Shown here: one piece after another, positions 31,120 to 39,984 of the stretch
Layout: each line of letters starts with the position of its first letter
How positions within the stretch are numbered: the first letter of the stretch is position 1
From: Methylobacterium platani
GTDB taxonomy: Bacteria > Pseudomonadota > Alphaproteobacteria > Rhizobiales > Beijerinckiaceae
DNA length: 64,000 nt
Reading direction: 5' to 3'
Assembly (NCBI RefSeq): GCF_001653715.1
Contig: NZ_LWHQ01000001.1
Coordinates: 1 to 64,000, forward strand
Notes under the pieces: generated by a model
What the model saw: only the letters and a program-made list of their open reading frames with translations
Database searches by the model: none
What the model was told of the DNA's origin: nothing
Position numbers and translations under genes: made by a program

Positions 31120-31285
31120 GCCGCACGTCCAAGATGTCGGCGTGAGCCGCACGTCCAAGATGTCGGCGTGAGCCGCACGTCCAAGACGTTGGCGTGAGCC
31201 GCACGTCCAAGATGTCGGCGTGAGCCGCACGTCCAAGATGTCGGCGTGAGCCGCGCGATCGGTGTGAGCCGCAAGATTCTGCAAC
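31113..31285 (+). repeat. 26-bp tandem repeat array starting on the kinase stop codon
   Basis: Five full units start at 31113, 31139, 31165, 31191 and 31217. The unit is GGCGTGAGCCGCACGTCCAA followed by GATGTC. A truncated sixth starts at 31243 and a degenerate seventh at 31261. Copies 1, 2, 4 and 5 are identical; copy 3 ends GACGTT. Each unit can fold as RNA into GGC-GUGA-GCC, a GNRA-type tetraloop, and ACGUC-CAA-GAUGU, where copy 3 changes a G-U pair to G-C. The array is in the 3-prime untranslated region of the two-component operon. Confidence 0.93.
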
Positions 31286-31446
31286 ATCGGGCGAAGATGT
31301 AACCGCGCGTTGCGGCCTGGTGCGGTGCAATGGCCGGAAACCCGATTCCCGGGACGGTGAAGGATCTCTTCAGCAACGGCGGCCGCAGGATGGTGCGTGC
31401 CGGGGACATCCGATCGTCCCGGCCTCCACGAGGTCTTGCAACGCCC

Positions 31447-32007
31447 ATGACGATCGTCTCTGCATCCAGCTCCGCCGCGCCGCAGGTCAGGCCGCCGATG
31501 ACCGGCGCGCACAGGGCCGGCGCGCCCAAGCAGCGGCTTCTCGACCAGATCTCGGCGCAGCAGCAGGCGGGCAGCCTCAGCGCCACCGATGCCGACGCGC
31601 TCACCGGCGCCGTCCAGGACATCGACCAGTCGATCTCCGGCGCCTCGGGTACCGGCAGCTCCGACCTCGCCCCGTCGCAGGCGAAGGGCCGGATGGACGA
31701 CCTGATCGGCGCCGAGGTCGACAAGGGGACCCTGACGAGCGACCAGGCGACGACGCTCAAGGGCATGCTGTCGTCGCACGGGGCCGGCGACCGTCACGGC
31801 GGCCCCGGCGGAGCGCCGCCCGCGGACGCCGTCGCGGCGACCGGCTCCGCCGATGCGACCTCCGGCTCCTCGAGCGCGAGCGACCTGCTGTCGAGCTTCC
31901 TCAAGCAGCTGCAGGACGGGCAGAACCAGACCCAGGCGAGCGGCTACGGCGGGAGCGGCACCGCCGCGACGTCGGCGCAGGCGAGGGTGTTCGACTTCAA
32001 GGTCTGA
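31447..32007 (+). CDS. Hypothetical protein with two internal GxL(S/T)xxxA repeats
   Basis: A 186-aa protein of unknown function. Two related segments are visible: RLLDQISAQQQAGSLSATDA near residue 30 and RMDDLIGAEVDKGTLTSDQA near residue 83, each followed by a helix ending in Leu. This suggests duplication of a helical hairpin of about 32 residues. The remainder is Ser, Gly and Ala rich, and the C-terminus ends VFDFKV. There is no signal peptide by eye. ATG 31447 is preferred because the longer frame from 31330 begins with Arg-rich sequence. Composition recalls small secreted or surface proteins, but nothing decides it. Confidence 0.6.
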   Translation: MTIVSASSSAAPQVRPPMTGAHRAGAPKQRLLDQISAQQQAGSLSATDADALTGAVQDIDQSISGASGTGSSDLAPSQAKGRMDDLIGAEVDKGTLTSDQATTLKGMLSSHGAGDRHGGPGGAPPADAVAATGSADATSGSSSASDLLSSFLKQLQDGQNQTQASGYGGSGTAATSAQARVFDFKV

Positions 32008-32494
32008 GGCCGCCGGCCGGGACGACGCGGTGCGTCCGCCCCGGTCGTGGGCCGGCGCCGGCGCGCGGGCCGCCCGATGCACCGCGGTTCGGCCCTGTGA
32101 TCGGAACCGGCCGCACCGGCGAGAAAGATCTCTCAAGCAATAACTGCCGTCGACCGGCCCGCGCCGGGGTTGACGGATCGTCCTCGCCCACGCGAAAGGT
32201 GTCCGCCTGACGGATGGAGACAATGCTTCGCGTGGCCGGCTCCTCCGAGCATCGATCCGTCTTCCTGCCCGCGCGCCCCGCCGAAGCGCCGTCATCCCTC
32301 GCGGGTCCGCGGTTTCGGAGCCCGGCGGTCTTCGCCGACCTCGCAATGATGTCGGTTCGCGATGCGTCCCCCGCATCGACGCGAGATCGATTTGATCACG
32401 CCATGGACAGGCGGCCGGTGCAGTTGCGGTCGCGTATGCCTTGGCATAGCGATGTCTGCACAGAACAAAATTAGCCTTTTATTGCGAGGGATCG
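32008..32494. other. Intergenic region of 487 bases
   Basis: No supported gene. An 86-codon frame at 32214-32474 lacks a domain. The first part is GC-rich with GGCCGGCGCCGGC dyads near 32050 that may terminate the preceding transcript. The last 60 bases before the glycosyltransferase are AT-rich and likely carry its promoter. Confidence 0.4.
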
Positions 32495-35311
32495 ATGAAA
32501 ATCTGCTTGAATATGATTGTGAAGAACGAAATATCAAATATTAAAAGATGTCTTGACGCTGTTTCCGCTTGGATCGACTGCTGGGTGATCTGTGATACGG
32601 GATCTTCCGACGGAACGCAGGCGTACATCACGGAGTATTTTGCCGCGAGGAGCCTGCCGGGAGAGCTTCACAGCACGGAGTTCAGGAATTTCGGGCAGGC
32701 GCGCAACGAGGCGCTGGATCGCGCGCGCCGGTCCGACCTGTCGTTCGACTACCTGCTTCTCGTCGATGCCGACATGGAGCTGGTAGTCGAGTCGCCCGAC
32801 GTGTTCCGGACGCTGACCGCCTCGGTCTACATGCTGCAGCAGAAGGCCGGGATCACCTACTGGAACGCACGCCTGCTCAAGCGCGATGCCCAGGCGTGCT
32901 ATCGCGGCGTCACCCACGAGTACCTCCAGGTCTCGTCCGGCGAATCGCAGATGCTGAGCGGCGCGCTGTTCGTCGACCATGCCAGCGGCGCGAACCGTCC
33001 GGGCAAGTTCGAGCGGGATGCCAAGCTCCTGCGGGACGCCCTGGCGACCGAGGACGATCCGGGGCTGGTCGCCCGCTACACGTTCTACCTCGCCAACTCG
33101 CTGCGGGACGATGGGCGGTCGGAGGAGGCGCTGGCCGTCTACCTCGACCGCGCCCGCCTCGGCCATTGGGAGCAGGAGGTCTACCTCAGCCTCCTCTTCG
33201 CAGCGCGCCTGAAGGAAGCGCTCGCCCATCCGGCCGAGGACGTCCTCGCCGCCTACGCGGCGGCGGCCGGGACCTGCCCGACGCGCGCGGAGGCGTTCCA
33301 CGGCGGCGCCCGTTTCTGCCGGAACAACGGGCTCCATGGCCGCGGCGTCGACCTCGCACGTCAGGCTCTCGACCTTCCGCTCCCCGCGGACGCCTTGTTC
33401 CGCGAGGACTGGATCTACACCCACGGCCTGCGCGACGAGTTCGCGGTGAATGCCTACTGGGCCGGGCATCACCGGGAGAGCCTGGAGGCCTGCCTGACCC
33501 TGCTCTCCGGCGAGGCCCTGCCCGACGGGGACCGGGCCCGGGTGGCCGCCAACGCCCGGTTCGCCCTCGACCGGCTGGCCGAGGCGGCCCCGCCGCGCGC
33601 GGTCCCCGCCGCGCCCGCCATCGCCTGGCCGACCACGGGCGGAACCTGGCGTGCCGTCGCCCGCCCTCGCTCCGACGCTCCCTGGGCGCCCGACCGTCCC
33701 CTGGCCGGCACCGAGCTGATGGTCGAGGGCCTCCGGGCCCGGATGGGCGGCGCGCTCGAGGCGGTCCAGCTCTGCGTCAACGGCTACGATCCGGCCCGCC
33801 TCGACGGCCGTCCCCTGGTGGTATGGGTCCACCACGACGTCGACCAGCGGGCCGTGCAATGGATGCGCGACGGGGGCCTCGCGGCGCGGGTCGACCGCTT
33901 CGTCTTCGTGTCGGAGTGGCAGCGGGCGCGCTTCGTCGCGACCTTCGGGCTGGCGCCGGACCGCTGCCTCGTGCTGCGCAACGCCACCGAGGTCCCGGCC
34001 GCCGACCGGGTCCCGGCCGTCCGGCGCCCGCTCAAGATCGCCTATACCAGCACCCCGTTCCGCGGCCTCGCGGTGCTGCTCGAGGCCTGGGACCGGCTGC
34101 GGCCGGAGGGGGCCGAGCTGCACATCTGGTCGTCGCACCGGCTCTACGGCCCCGCCTTCGACGACGCGCCCCACGCGGCGCTGTTCGCCCGGGCGCGGTC
34201 GCTGCCGAACGTCCACCACCACGGCATCGTGCCGAACCCGGAGCTGCGCGAGGCCCTGCGGGACATCGACGTGCTCGCCTATCCGAGCACCTTCGCCGAG
34301 ACCTCCTGCCTCGCCGTGATCGAGGCGCTGGCGGCGGGCTGCCGGGTGATCTGTCCGACGCTCGGGGCGCTGCCGGAGGCGGTGGGCGGGTTCGGGCGGC
34401 TCTACGCCTTCCAGCCCGATCCGGTCACCCATGCGGAGGTCGTCGCGTCCCTGCTCGCGGAGGAGATCGCCGGCCCCTGGGCCGGGCGCCCGGCGCTCGC
34501 CGCCGAGCAGCAGGCGGCGATGCGCCGGCTCTACGACTGGCCCGTGCGGGTGGCCGAGTGGCGCCGCGTGCTGGACGACCTGACCGCCGCGCGGCCGCCG
34601 GCTCCGGCTCCTCGGCCGCTCCTGGCCGGCCGCATGATCGAGGCGCTCGCGGCCTTGCGGGCGCGGGGCTTCGCACCGGCGGGCCTCCTCGACATCGGCG
34701 CCCATGACGGGCATTTCGCCCGCGCCGCCCGCCGGATCTTCCCCGACGCCCATATCCTGATGGTCGACGCCCTCGCCGAGAAGGGCCCGGTGCTCGCGCG
34801 CACCGCCGCCGAGATCGGCAACGCCGCCCACGCGATCGCCCTCCTGGGCGACCGGGAGACGGAGGGGACGCCGTTCTTCGTCGTCGACACGGCGGCCCGC
34901 CCCGACCTCGTCACGACCGGCTCCTCGAAGTTCCGCGAGAACGCCGACTTCCCGATGGAAGAGCGGCGCGTGCCGCAGCGCCGCCTGGACGGCCTCGTCG
35001 CCGGGCGCGGCGTCCCGTTCGCCTTCGTCAAGCTCGACGTGCAGGGCGCCGAGGTCGAGGTGCTGCGCGGCCTCGGCGACCGGCTCGCCGAGGTCGAGGT
35101 GATCCTCCTGGAGCTGTCCCTCCTGGACTACAACGAGGGCGCGCCGCTGATCGGCGAGGCCCTGGGCGCACTCGCCGCGATGGGGTTCGTGCTCTACGAC
35201 GTCGTCGACGAGCACCGCTACCGGGACGGCTCGCTGCTGCAGGTCGACGGCCTGCTCGTGCGGGCTGATTCTCCGCTGCGCCCCAAGCCGCCGTTCTGGA
35301 GCGCGGGGTAA
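32495..35311 (+). CDS. Fusion of GT2 glycosyltransferase, GT4 glycosyltransferase and FkbM methyltransferase
   Basis: A 938-aa cytoplasmic protein with three catalytic modules. Residues 1-125 are a GT2 domain with MKICLNMIVKNEISNIKRCL, CDTGSSDGTQ and VDADMEL (the DxD site). Residues 160-340 look like helical, TPR-like repeats (ARYTFYLANSLRDDGRSEEA). Residues 400-690 are a GT-B/GT4 domain with KIAYTSTPFRGLAVLLEAWD and the donor site YPSTFAETSCLAVIEALAAG. Residues 705-900 are an FkbM methyltransferase (GLLDIGAHDGHFARAARRIF, FVKLDVQGAEVEVLRGLGD). The ATG is preceded by GCGAGGG. It may build and methylate a surface or flagellar glycan. It stands alone, with no other glycan genes beside it. Confidence 0.88.
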   Translation: MKICLNMIVKNEISNIKRCLDAVSAWIDCWVICDTGSSDGTQAYITEYFAARSLPGELHSTEFRNFGQARNEALDRARRSDLSFDYLLLVDADMELVVESPDVFRTLTASVYMLQQKAGITYWNARLLKRDAQACYRGVTHEYLQVSSGESQMLSGALFVDHASGANRPGKFERDAKLLRDALATEDDPGLVARYTFYLANSLRDDGRSEEALAVYLDRARLGHWEQEVYLSLLFAARLKEALAHPAEDVLAAYAAAAGTCPTRAEAFHGGARFCRNNGLHGRGVDLARQALDLPLPADALFREDWIYTHGLRDEFAVNAYWAGHHRESLEACLTLLSGEALPDGDRARVAANARFALDRLAEAAPPRAVPAAPAIAWPTTGGTWRAVARPRSDAPWAPDRPLAGTELMVEGLRARMGGALEAVQLCVNGYDPARLDGRPLVVWVHHDVDQRAVQWMRDGGLAARVDRFVFVSEWQRARFVATFGLAPDRCLVLRNATEVPAADRVPAVRRPLKIAYTSTPFRGLAVLLEAWDRLRPEGAELHIWSSHRLYGPAFDDAPHAALFARARSLPNVHHHGIVPNPELREALRDIDVLAYPSTFAETSCLAVIEALAAGCRVICPTLGALPEAVGGFGRLYAFQPDPVTHAEVVASLLAEEIAGPWAGRPALAAEQQAAMRRLYDWPVRVAEWRRVLDDLTAARPPAPAPRPLLAGRMIEALAALRARGFAPAGLLDIGAHDGHFARAARRIFPDAHILMVDALAEKGPVLARTAAEIGNAAHAIALLGDRETEGTPFFVVDTAARPDLVTTGSSKFRENADFPMEERRVPQRRLDGLVAGRGVPFAFVKLDVQGAEVEVLRGLGDRLAEVEVILLELSLLDYNEGAPLIGEALGALAAMGFVLYDVVDEHRYRDGSLLQVDGLLVRADSPLRPKPPFWSAG

Positions 35312-35313
35312 TA

Positions 35314-35404
35314 CCGCCGCGCCTTCGAATGGATCCGTTCGAGGGCGCTGGCTAAGCCCGCAAGGTTTCCCTGTCCCCGCGTCGGCGCCGATGCGCCGGA
35401 CGCC
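35314..35404. repeat. Dispersed intergenic palindromic element, copy 1
   Basis: The first 53 bases differ at only six positions from 61095-61147. Both copies can form a hairpin from GCGCCTTCGAA-like and TTCGAGGGCGC-like arms, followed by the shared AAGCCCGCAAGGT and a second GC-rich hairpin. It lies directly after the stop of the glycosyltransferase fusion, which fits a transcribed terminator-like or REP-like element. Confidence 0.75.
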
Positions 35405-35432
35405 TTGGCATCGACGTGTCGATGCCAAGGCG
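35401..35432. terminator. Terminator hairpin between convergent genes
   Basis: CGCCTTGGCATCGA (35401-35414) and TCGATGCCAAGGCG (35419-35432) form a perfect 14-bp stem with the loop CGTG. It lies between the convergent glycosyltransferase fusion and ruvA and could stop transcription from either side. Confidence 0.7.
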
Positions 35433-35461
35433 CGAGGGTATAGGAGCGCGGCGCCGCCGGC

Positions 35462-36088
35462 TCAGCGCGCCAGTTCGCGCAGGCCCAGGCGGATCAGGGT
35501 CTTGGCCTCCATCGCGGCCGCGCCCTCGCCGGCACCCTTGAGCGCCGCGGCGACCGCCGCCGAGGCCTGGACCTGGGCGTAGCCGAGATTGACCAGCGCC
35601 GAGATCGCGTCGGCCACCGGCTGGGGTGCGGTGTTGGCCTCGACCGCCCCGGTGAGCTGGATCAGGGCCGGATCGACGGGGGAGAAGGCCGGCGCCTTGT
35701 CCTTCAGCTCGGCCACCAGCCGCGCGGCGAGGCGCGGGCCGACGCCGGGCGCGCGGGCGACCGCGCCCTTGTCGCCGGTGGCGATGGCGGTGGCGAGGTC
35801 GCCCGGCTCCATCACCGACAGCACCCCCAGCGCCACCCGGGTGCCGACGCCCTGCACGGTCTGGAGCAGGCGGAACCACTCGCGCTCCGCATCGGCCCGG
35901 AAGCCGTAGAGGCGGATCATGTCCTCGCGCACATGGGTCTCGATCGCCAGTTCCGCCGCCTCGCCGGTGGCGGGCAGGCGCTGCAGCGTGCGGGCCGAGC
36001 AATGCACCACGTAGCCGACACCGTGCACGTCGAGGATCACGAAGTCCTCGCCGTAGGAATCCACCACGCCCTTCAGCTTGCCGATCAT
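35462..36088 (-). CDS. ruvA: Holliday junction branch migration protein RuvA
   Basis: A 208-aa DNA-binding subunit of the RuvABC resolvasome. The N-terminal OB fold starts [20 protein letters not shown] and continues GVGYVVHCS. The helix-hairpin-helix domain follows ([20 protein letters not shown] near residue 72, [17 protein letters not shown] near 120), and domain III, which contacts RuvB, ends [12 protein letters not shown] 36088 gives the canonical start. ruvC or ruvB are not adjacent inside this window; upstream lies the DUF2335 pair transcribed the other way. Confidence 0.94.
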   Translation of the reverse strand: MIGKLKGVVDSYGEDFVILDVHGVGYVVHCSARTLQRLPATGEAAELAIETHVREDMIRLYGFRADAEREWFRLLQTVQGVGTRVALGVLSVMEPGDLATAIATGDKGAVARAPGVGPRLAARLVAELKDKAPAFSPVDPALIQLTGAVEANTAPQPVADAISALVNLGYAQVQASAAVAAALKGAGEGAAAMEAKTLIRLGLRELAR

Positions 36089-36323
36089 GCCGTCTCGTCT
36101 CTGGCGGGAGGGGCCCCGGACCCGGCCCATACCCAGCCCGGCCGCAGGCGACAAGGCGGCGCGATGCAGCGCGTCGCCCCGTCGGAGGTGCCGGGAGTTG
36201 GCCCCGGGTCCTCCCTCACCGACCGCGCGGGGGATGATCCGGGCCGCAGCGGAATGCGAAGTCGGACCCGGCTTCCTATATGGTCGCTGACGGGTCCGGT
36301 CCCAGCATGCGAGGCCTTGAAGG

Positions 36324-36566
36324 ATGGCGAGCGAAGCGACGAGGGACGATGCCGTGCCGGTCAGAAAGGCCAAGCGCTCCCTGCTGCGCATCTTCACGAT
36401 GGGCTTGGGCGCACCGGCCTTGCTCGTATCGGGAGCGCAGATCGAGTCGCGCAGCCTGCGCAGAGGTGAAACGGTGGACCATGCCTGGCGCAGTGTCGGC
36501 GATAGCCTATCCCGCAGCATGAGACGGATTGCGCATGAGCAGCGGACCGGGCAACGTTCCGCCTAG
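36324..36566 (+). CDS. Small hypothetical protein overlapping the DUF2335 gene
   Basis: An 80-aa basic protein with a central hydrophobic stretch, [20 protein letters not shown], and a charged C-terminus. It overlaps the start of the DUF2335 gene by 32 bases in another frame, an arrangement that usually means translational coupling of genuine genes. Composition is less GC-rich than most neighbours. No family is recognised. It could be spurious, but the overlap and the low-GC context it shares with DUF2335 argue for it. Confidence 0.5.
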   Translation: MASEATRDDAVPVRKAKRSLLRIFTMGLGAPALLVSGAQIESRSLRRGETVDHAWRSVGDSLSRSMRRIAHEQRTGQRSA

Positions 36567-37050
36567 CGACAATCGTCTGCCTCAGGAGGTCCGTCAGGAG
36601 ATCTTGCAGAAGATCAGCGAGAACCTCGACGGTGTGGTCGGCCCGGAGCTTCAGCCGGAGATCGTCGATCGCGTGTTGAACGCGATCGGTCAGGGTATAA
36701 CGGTCACGCAGACCGAGGTGCTGTCCAGGCAGCATGGCGGGCCGATCCCGGCGCCGGAAACGGTCGCCGGGTACGAAGGGATTTTGGCAGGGTCGGCCAA
36801 TCGCTTGATCGAAATGGCTGAGCGCGATCAGCGTGCGTACATATCATCAGCGACTCGCGCGCAGTACCTTGATTTCTCGTTCAACATCATCGCGCTCATC
36901 GGCGGCGTGACGGGCTTGTTGGCAATCTTGTATGGCGTCATCAGGCTCGCGGAGCAGCAACATGATGCTGCAGCGATGGCTCTGGCGGGCTTGGGCGTGA
37001 GCGGCATAGTCGGGGCGTTGGTGAATGCCCGCATGAAGAAAATCGATTAG
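36535..37050 (+). CDS. DUF2335 family membrane protein
   Basis: A 171-aa protein with the DUF2335 hallmark [39 protein letters not shown]. Two membrane spans follow ([20 protein letters not shown] and [16 protein letters not shown]) and a short basic tail. DUF2335 proteins are small predicted membrane proteins frequently found in prophages and genomic islands; their function is unknown. ATG 36535 lies within the previous small gene. The composition here is less GC-rich than the surrounding genome, and a tRNA gene lies 219 bases downstream, so an acquired origin is plausible. Confidence 0.8.
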   Translation: MSSGPGNVPPSDNRLPQEVRQEILQKISENLDGVVGPELQPEIVDRVLNAIGQGITVTQTEVLSRQHGGPIPAPETVAGYEGILAGSANRLIEMAERDQRAYISSATRAQYLDFSFNIIALIGGVTGLLAILYGVIRLAEQQHDAAAMALAGLGVSGIVGALVNARMKKID

Positions 37051-37200
37051 TCGACGGGGACGGCAGAGCGCCCGGCTCGAATCCGGTGCAGGCTCGTTCT
37101 CCCGGCCGCGGTGTTTCCGGTCGAACCTCGGCCGTCGATCGGGGCTCGTCATTCTGCCTGGTTCCCCGAGGACGCCGGTTCGTTCGCGTCCGGCCCAGTG

Positions 37201-37224
37201 TGGCGTCTTGCGTGGCGTCTTGCG
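37201..37224. repeat. 12-bp direct duplication upstream of tRNA-Pro
   Basis: TGGCGTCTTGCG occurs twice in succession (37201-37212, 37213-37224) in the spacer between DUF2335 and tRNA-Pro. Confidence 0.85.
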
Positions 37225-37268
37225 CGTAAGGTGGCAAATCGCTAGAGATCCAACGGCCTAGCGCCAGT

Positions 37269-37345
<77 letters not shown>

Positions 37346-37370
37346 TCCACCCCACGGATCAGAGCCCGCG

Positions 37371-37679
37371 ATGTCGACCGCCCGCATCTTCCGCCCTGCC
37401 AAGGACCCGACCCAGTCCGGCCTCGCCCGGACCAAGCAGTGGACGCTGGAGTTCGAGCAGACGAGCCCGCGGGAGACCGAGCCGCTGATGGGCTGGACCT
37501 CGTCCTCCGACATGCTGCAGCAGGTGCGGCTCGAGTTCGACTCCAAGGAGGAGGCGATCGCCTACGCGACCCGCGAGGGCATCGCCTACCGGGTCGAGGA
37601 GCCGCAGGAGGCCCTGCGCCGCGGCCTCTCCTACTCGGACAACTTCAAGTACAACCGCACCGCGCCCTGGACCCACTGA
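37371..37679 (+). CDS. NADH dehydrogenase accessory subunit, NDUFS4-like (ETC complex I subunit)
   Basis: A 102-aa homologue of mitochondrial complex I subunit NDUFS4, typical of alphaproteobacteria. Visible family segments are ARIFRPAKDPTQSGLARTKQ, WTLEFEQ, then PLMGWTSSSDMLQQVRLEFD, SKEEAIAYATREGIAYRVEE and the terminal SDNFKYNRTAPWTH. It is believed to stabilise the NADH-oxidising arm of complex I. ATG 37371 gives the family N-terminus; the tRNA-Pro gene ends 25 bases upstream. Confidence 0.92.
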   Translation: MSTARIFRPAKDPTQSGLARTKQWTLEFEQTSPRETEPLMGWTSSSDMLQQVRLEFDSKEEAIAYATREGIAYRVEEPQEALRRGLSYSDNFKYNRTAPWTH

Positions 37680-37704
37680 GCCGGGACGTCCGGGGGCGCG
37701 CGCC

Positions 37705-38772
37705 TCAGAAGGCGTAGCGCACCCCGCAGGACGGCAGCTCCTCGGCGAGCAGCGCCTTGAACCGCGACAGCCAGCGGCCCTTCCAGCCGGTGCGGTAGCG
37801 CAGGTTCTCCATCCCGCCCTCGGAGCGCTTGGTCTCCTGGATGTCGGGGCGCCAGAGCAGCGCCTCGGCCTTCGGGTGCCAGCGCAGGTTCACGTCGTGG
37901 AGCGCGGCGTTGTGGGTGAGGAAGATGATCTCGGCCTTGAGCTGCGCCCGCGCGGCCGGGCCGATGCCGGCATCGAGCGCGCGGAACAAGGCCCGCCAAT
38001 CCTCCTCCCAGCCCTCGTACAGGATCACCGGCGAGAAATTGGCGTGGACCTCGTAGCCGGCGGCGACGAAGGCGTCGATCGCGGCGATCCGCTCCGCCAT
38101 CGGCGAGGTGCGCACGTCGACCACCCGGGCGATCCGCTCGGGCATCAGCGAGAAGCGGATCCGGGTCTTGCCCTCCGGCGCGTAAGCCAGCAGGTCGGGA
38201 TTGACGAACTTGGTGGCGAACGACGCCTTGGCGTTGGGTATGCCGCGAAACAGCCCGACGAGGTCGCGCACGCTGTCGCAGGCGAGCGCGTCGACCGAGA
38301 GGTCGCCGTTCTCGCCGATGTCGTAGACCCAGAATCGGTCGTCGATCTGGTCGGGGGCGGGGAGGGGGCCCTGCGCGGCGGCGTGGCGCCCGATCGCCCG
38401 GCCGATCGCCTCCGTGTTGACGAACAGGGTGATCGGGTTGGCGTAGCCCTTGCGGCGCGGCACGTAGCAATAGGCGCAGGCCATGGCGCAGCCGTTCGAG
38501 CTCGACGGCGCGATGAAGTGGGCGCTGCGGCCGTTCGGCCGCGAGGCCAGGCCCTTCTTGACCCCGAGCACCAGGGTCGAGCGCTTGATCCGCACCCAGT
38601 CCTCGACCGAGCCGGCATTGCCGTGCAGCTCCGGGATGTTCCAGTGCGACGGGACCGCGATCCGTCGCGCTTGCGGAAAGCGCGCCAGGATCTCCCGGCC
38701 GCGCTCGTGCGCCTCGACCGCGGGCTCGCAGTAGATCGTGTCGATGTCGAGGAGGCGGGCGGAGCGGGACAG
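37705..38772 (-). CDS. Spore-photoproduct-lyase-like radical SAM protein without an ordinary start codon
   Basis: A radical SAM enzyme of the SPL family widespread in alphaproteobacteria. The cluster motif reads NGCAMACAYCYVPRRKGYAN (C-x3-C-x2-C) and the C-terminus is SCGVRYAF. Family similarity extends upstream of the first GTG (38595) through VPSHWNIPELHGNAGSVEDW to IDTIYCEPAVEAHERGREIL near 38745. Between the in-frame TAG of the MFS gene (38797-38799) and 38595 there is no ATG, GTG or TTG. I place the start at CTG 38772, the only near-cognate CTG ahead of the conserved region. A minimal call would be 37705-38595. Readthrough of the TAG, CTG initiation or a lost start are all possible. The DNA target is unknown. 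Confidence 0.75.
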   Translation of the reverse strand: MSRSARLLDIDTIYCEPAVEAHERGREILARFPQARRIAVPSHWNIPELHGNAGSVEDWVRIKRSTLVLGVKKGLASRPNGRSAHFIAPSSSNGCAMACAYCYVPRRKGYANPITLFVNTEAIGRAIGRHAAAQGPLPAPDQIDDRFWVYDIGENGDLSVDALACDSVRDLVGLFRGIPNAKASFATKFVNPDLLAYAPEGKTRIRFSLMPERIARVVDVRTSPMAERIAAIDAFVAAGYEVHANFSPVILYEGWEEDWRALFRALDAGIGPAARAQLKAEIIFLTHNAALHDVNLRWHPKAEALLWRPDIQETKRSEGGMENLRYRTGWKGRWLSRFKALLAEELPSCGVRYAF

Positions 38773-38796
38773 GGGCGGGCTCGGAAACGGCGATCG

Positions 38797-39984
38797 CTAC
38801 GATCTAGGGCGGTCGCGGGGCTCCAGCAGGGGCACGAGCAGGCTCGCCGCCGCGAAGGCGCCGCCGACCGCGCAGAGCGCCGGCCAGCCCCCGGCCGCGA
38901 AGGCCCGCGTGCCCGCCGAGGCGCCGAGCGCGCCGCCGGCGAAGACCGCGGTGAAGAACACGGTGTTGATCCGCCCGCGCGCGCCGGGGGCGAGCGCGTA
39001 GACCCGGGTCTGGTTGGCGATCAGCGCGGTGTTGATGCCGATGTCGATGAGCAGCACCCCGACCGCCAGCGCGACGAGGGAGAACCCGCCGAACAGCCCG
39101 AACACCGCGAAGGCGGCGAGCGTGAGCACGGCGCCGCCGATCAGCACCGGCCGCGGGCTGCGGGTGTCGGCGAAGCGCCCGGCCATCGGCGCGCAGAGCG
39201 CGCCCGCCGCGCCGATCAGCCCGAACAGGCCGGCGCCCGCGGGATCGAGCCCGAAGGGCGGCGCCTCGACGAGGAGCGCGAGCGTGGTCCAGAAGGCGTT
39301 GAAGGCGGCAAACAGCAGCGCCTGCGACAGGGCGGCCCGGCGCAAGGTCGGCTGCTCGCGCACCAGGTCGAGGATCGAGGCCATCAGCGCGCCGTAGCCG
39401 AGCCGCGCGGCGGGGGCCGCCTTCGGCAGGCCGAACCAGGCGAGCGCGGCAAAGCCCACCGAGAGGCCGGCCGCGCCGACGAACACCGCCCGCCACCCGA
39501 GCCAGGACCCGACGAAGCCGCTGAGCGTCCGGGCGAGCAGGATGCCGAGCAGCAGGCCGGTCATCACCTGGCCGACCATCCGGCCCCGCGTCGCGTCCGG
39601 TGCCAGCTCGGCGGCGAAGGGCACGGCCTGCTGGGCCGCCGTCGACAGGACGCCGATCAGGAGGCTCGCGAGCACGAGGAGGCTCAGCGTGCCGCTCAGG
39701 CCCGCCAGGACCAGCACCGCGGCGAGCAGCAGGAGCTGGCCGACGATCAGGCTGCGCCGCGCCAGCGCGTCGCCGAGGGGCACGAGGCCGAGGATGCCGA
39801 GCCCGTAGCCGGCGAGCGTCGCGGTCGGCACCAGCACCGAGGCGTCGTGGCCGAAATCCTGGACCAGGAGGCCGAGCAGCGGCTGGTTGTAGTAGATGTT
39901 CGCGACCGCCCCGCCGGCGATCAGGCTGAGGCTCAGGCGGGTCGCGGCGGAGAGGGCGTGCATGGGATCCCGGCGGCGTGTCAT
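38797..39984 (-). CDS. MFS transporter
   Basis: A 395-aa major facilitator transporter with about 12 spans. It starts LSLSLIAGGAVANIYYNQPL, then LGILGLVPLGDALARRSLIV (the A-like loop between spans 2 and 3), a second half from ALSQALLFAAFNAFWTTLAL, and ends LEPRDRPRS. The ANIYYNQPLL start is found in the YnfM/arabinose-efflux-like group. ATG 39984 is taken; ATG 39963 is equally good. Its TAG stop is in frame with the downstream radical SAM gene, which has no start codon of its own. Substrate unknown. Confidence 0.88.
   Translation of the reverse strand: MTRRRDPMHALSAATRLSLSLIAGGAVANIYYNQPLLGLLVQDFGHDASVLVPTATLAGYGLGILGLVPLGDALARRSLIVGQLLLLAAVLVLAGLSGTLSLLVLASLLIGVLSTAAQQAVPFAAELAPDATRGRMVGQVMTGLLLGILLARTLSGFVGSWLGWRAVFVGAAGLSVGFAALAWFGLPKAAPAARLGYGALMASILDLVREQPTLRRAALSQALLFAAFNAFWTTLALLVEAPPFGLDPAGAGLFGLIGAAGALCAPMAGRFADTRSPRPVLIGGAVLTLAAFAVFGLFGGFSLVALAVGVLLIDIGINTALIANQTRVYALAPGARGRINTVFFTAVFAGGALGASAGTRAFAAGGWPALCAVGGAFAAASLLVPLLEPRDRPRS

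Noticed and set aside
31113-31285. CRISPR array
   Set aside because: Units of 26 bp follow each other with no spacers, start on a stop codon, and no cas genes are present.
32214-32474. 86-codon frame upstream of the glycosyltransferase fusion
   Set aside because: No domain, Arg/Ser/Pro composition like the intergenic DNA, and it would place its stop only 20 bases before a gene with its own AT-rich promoter region.
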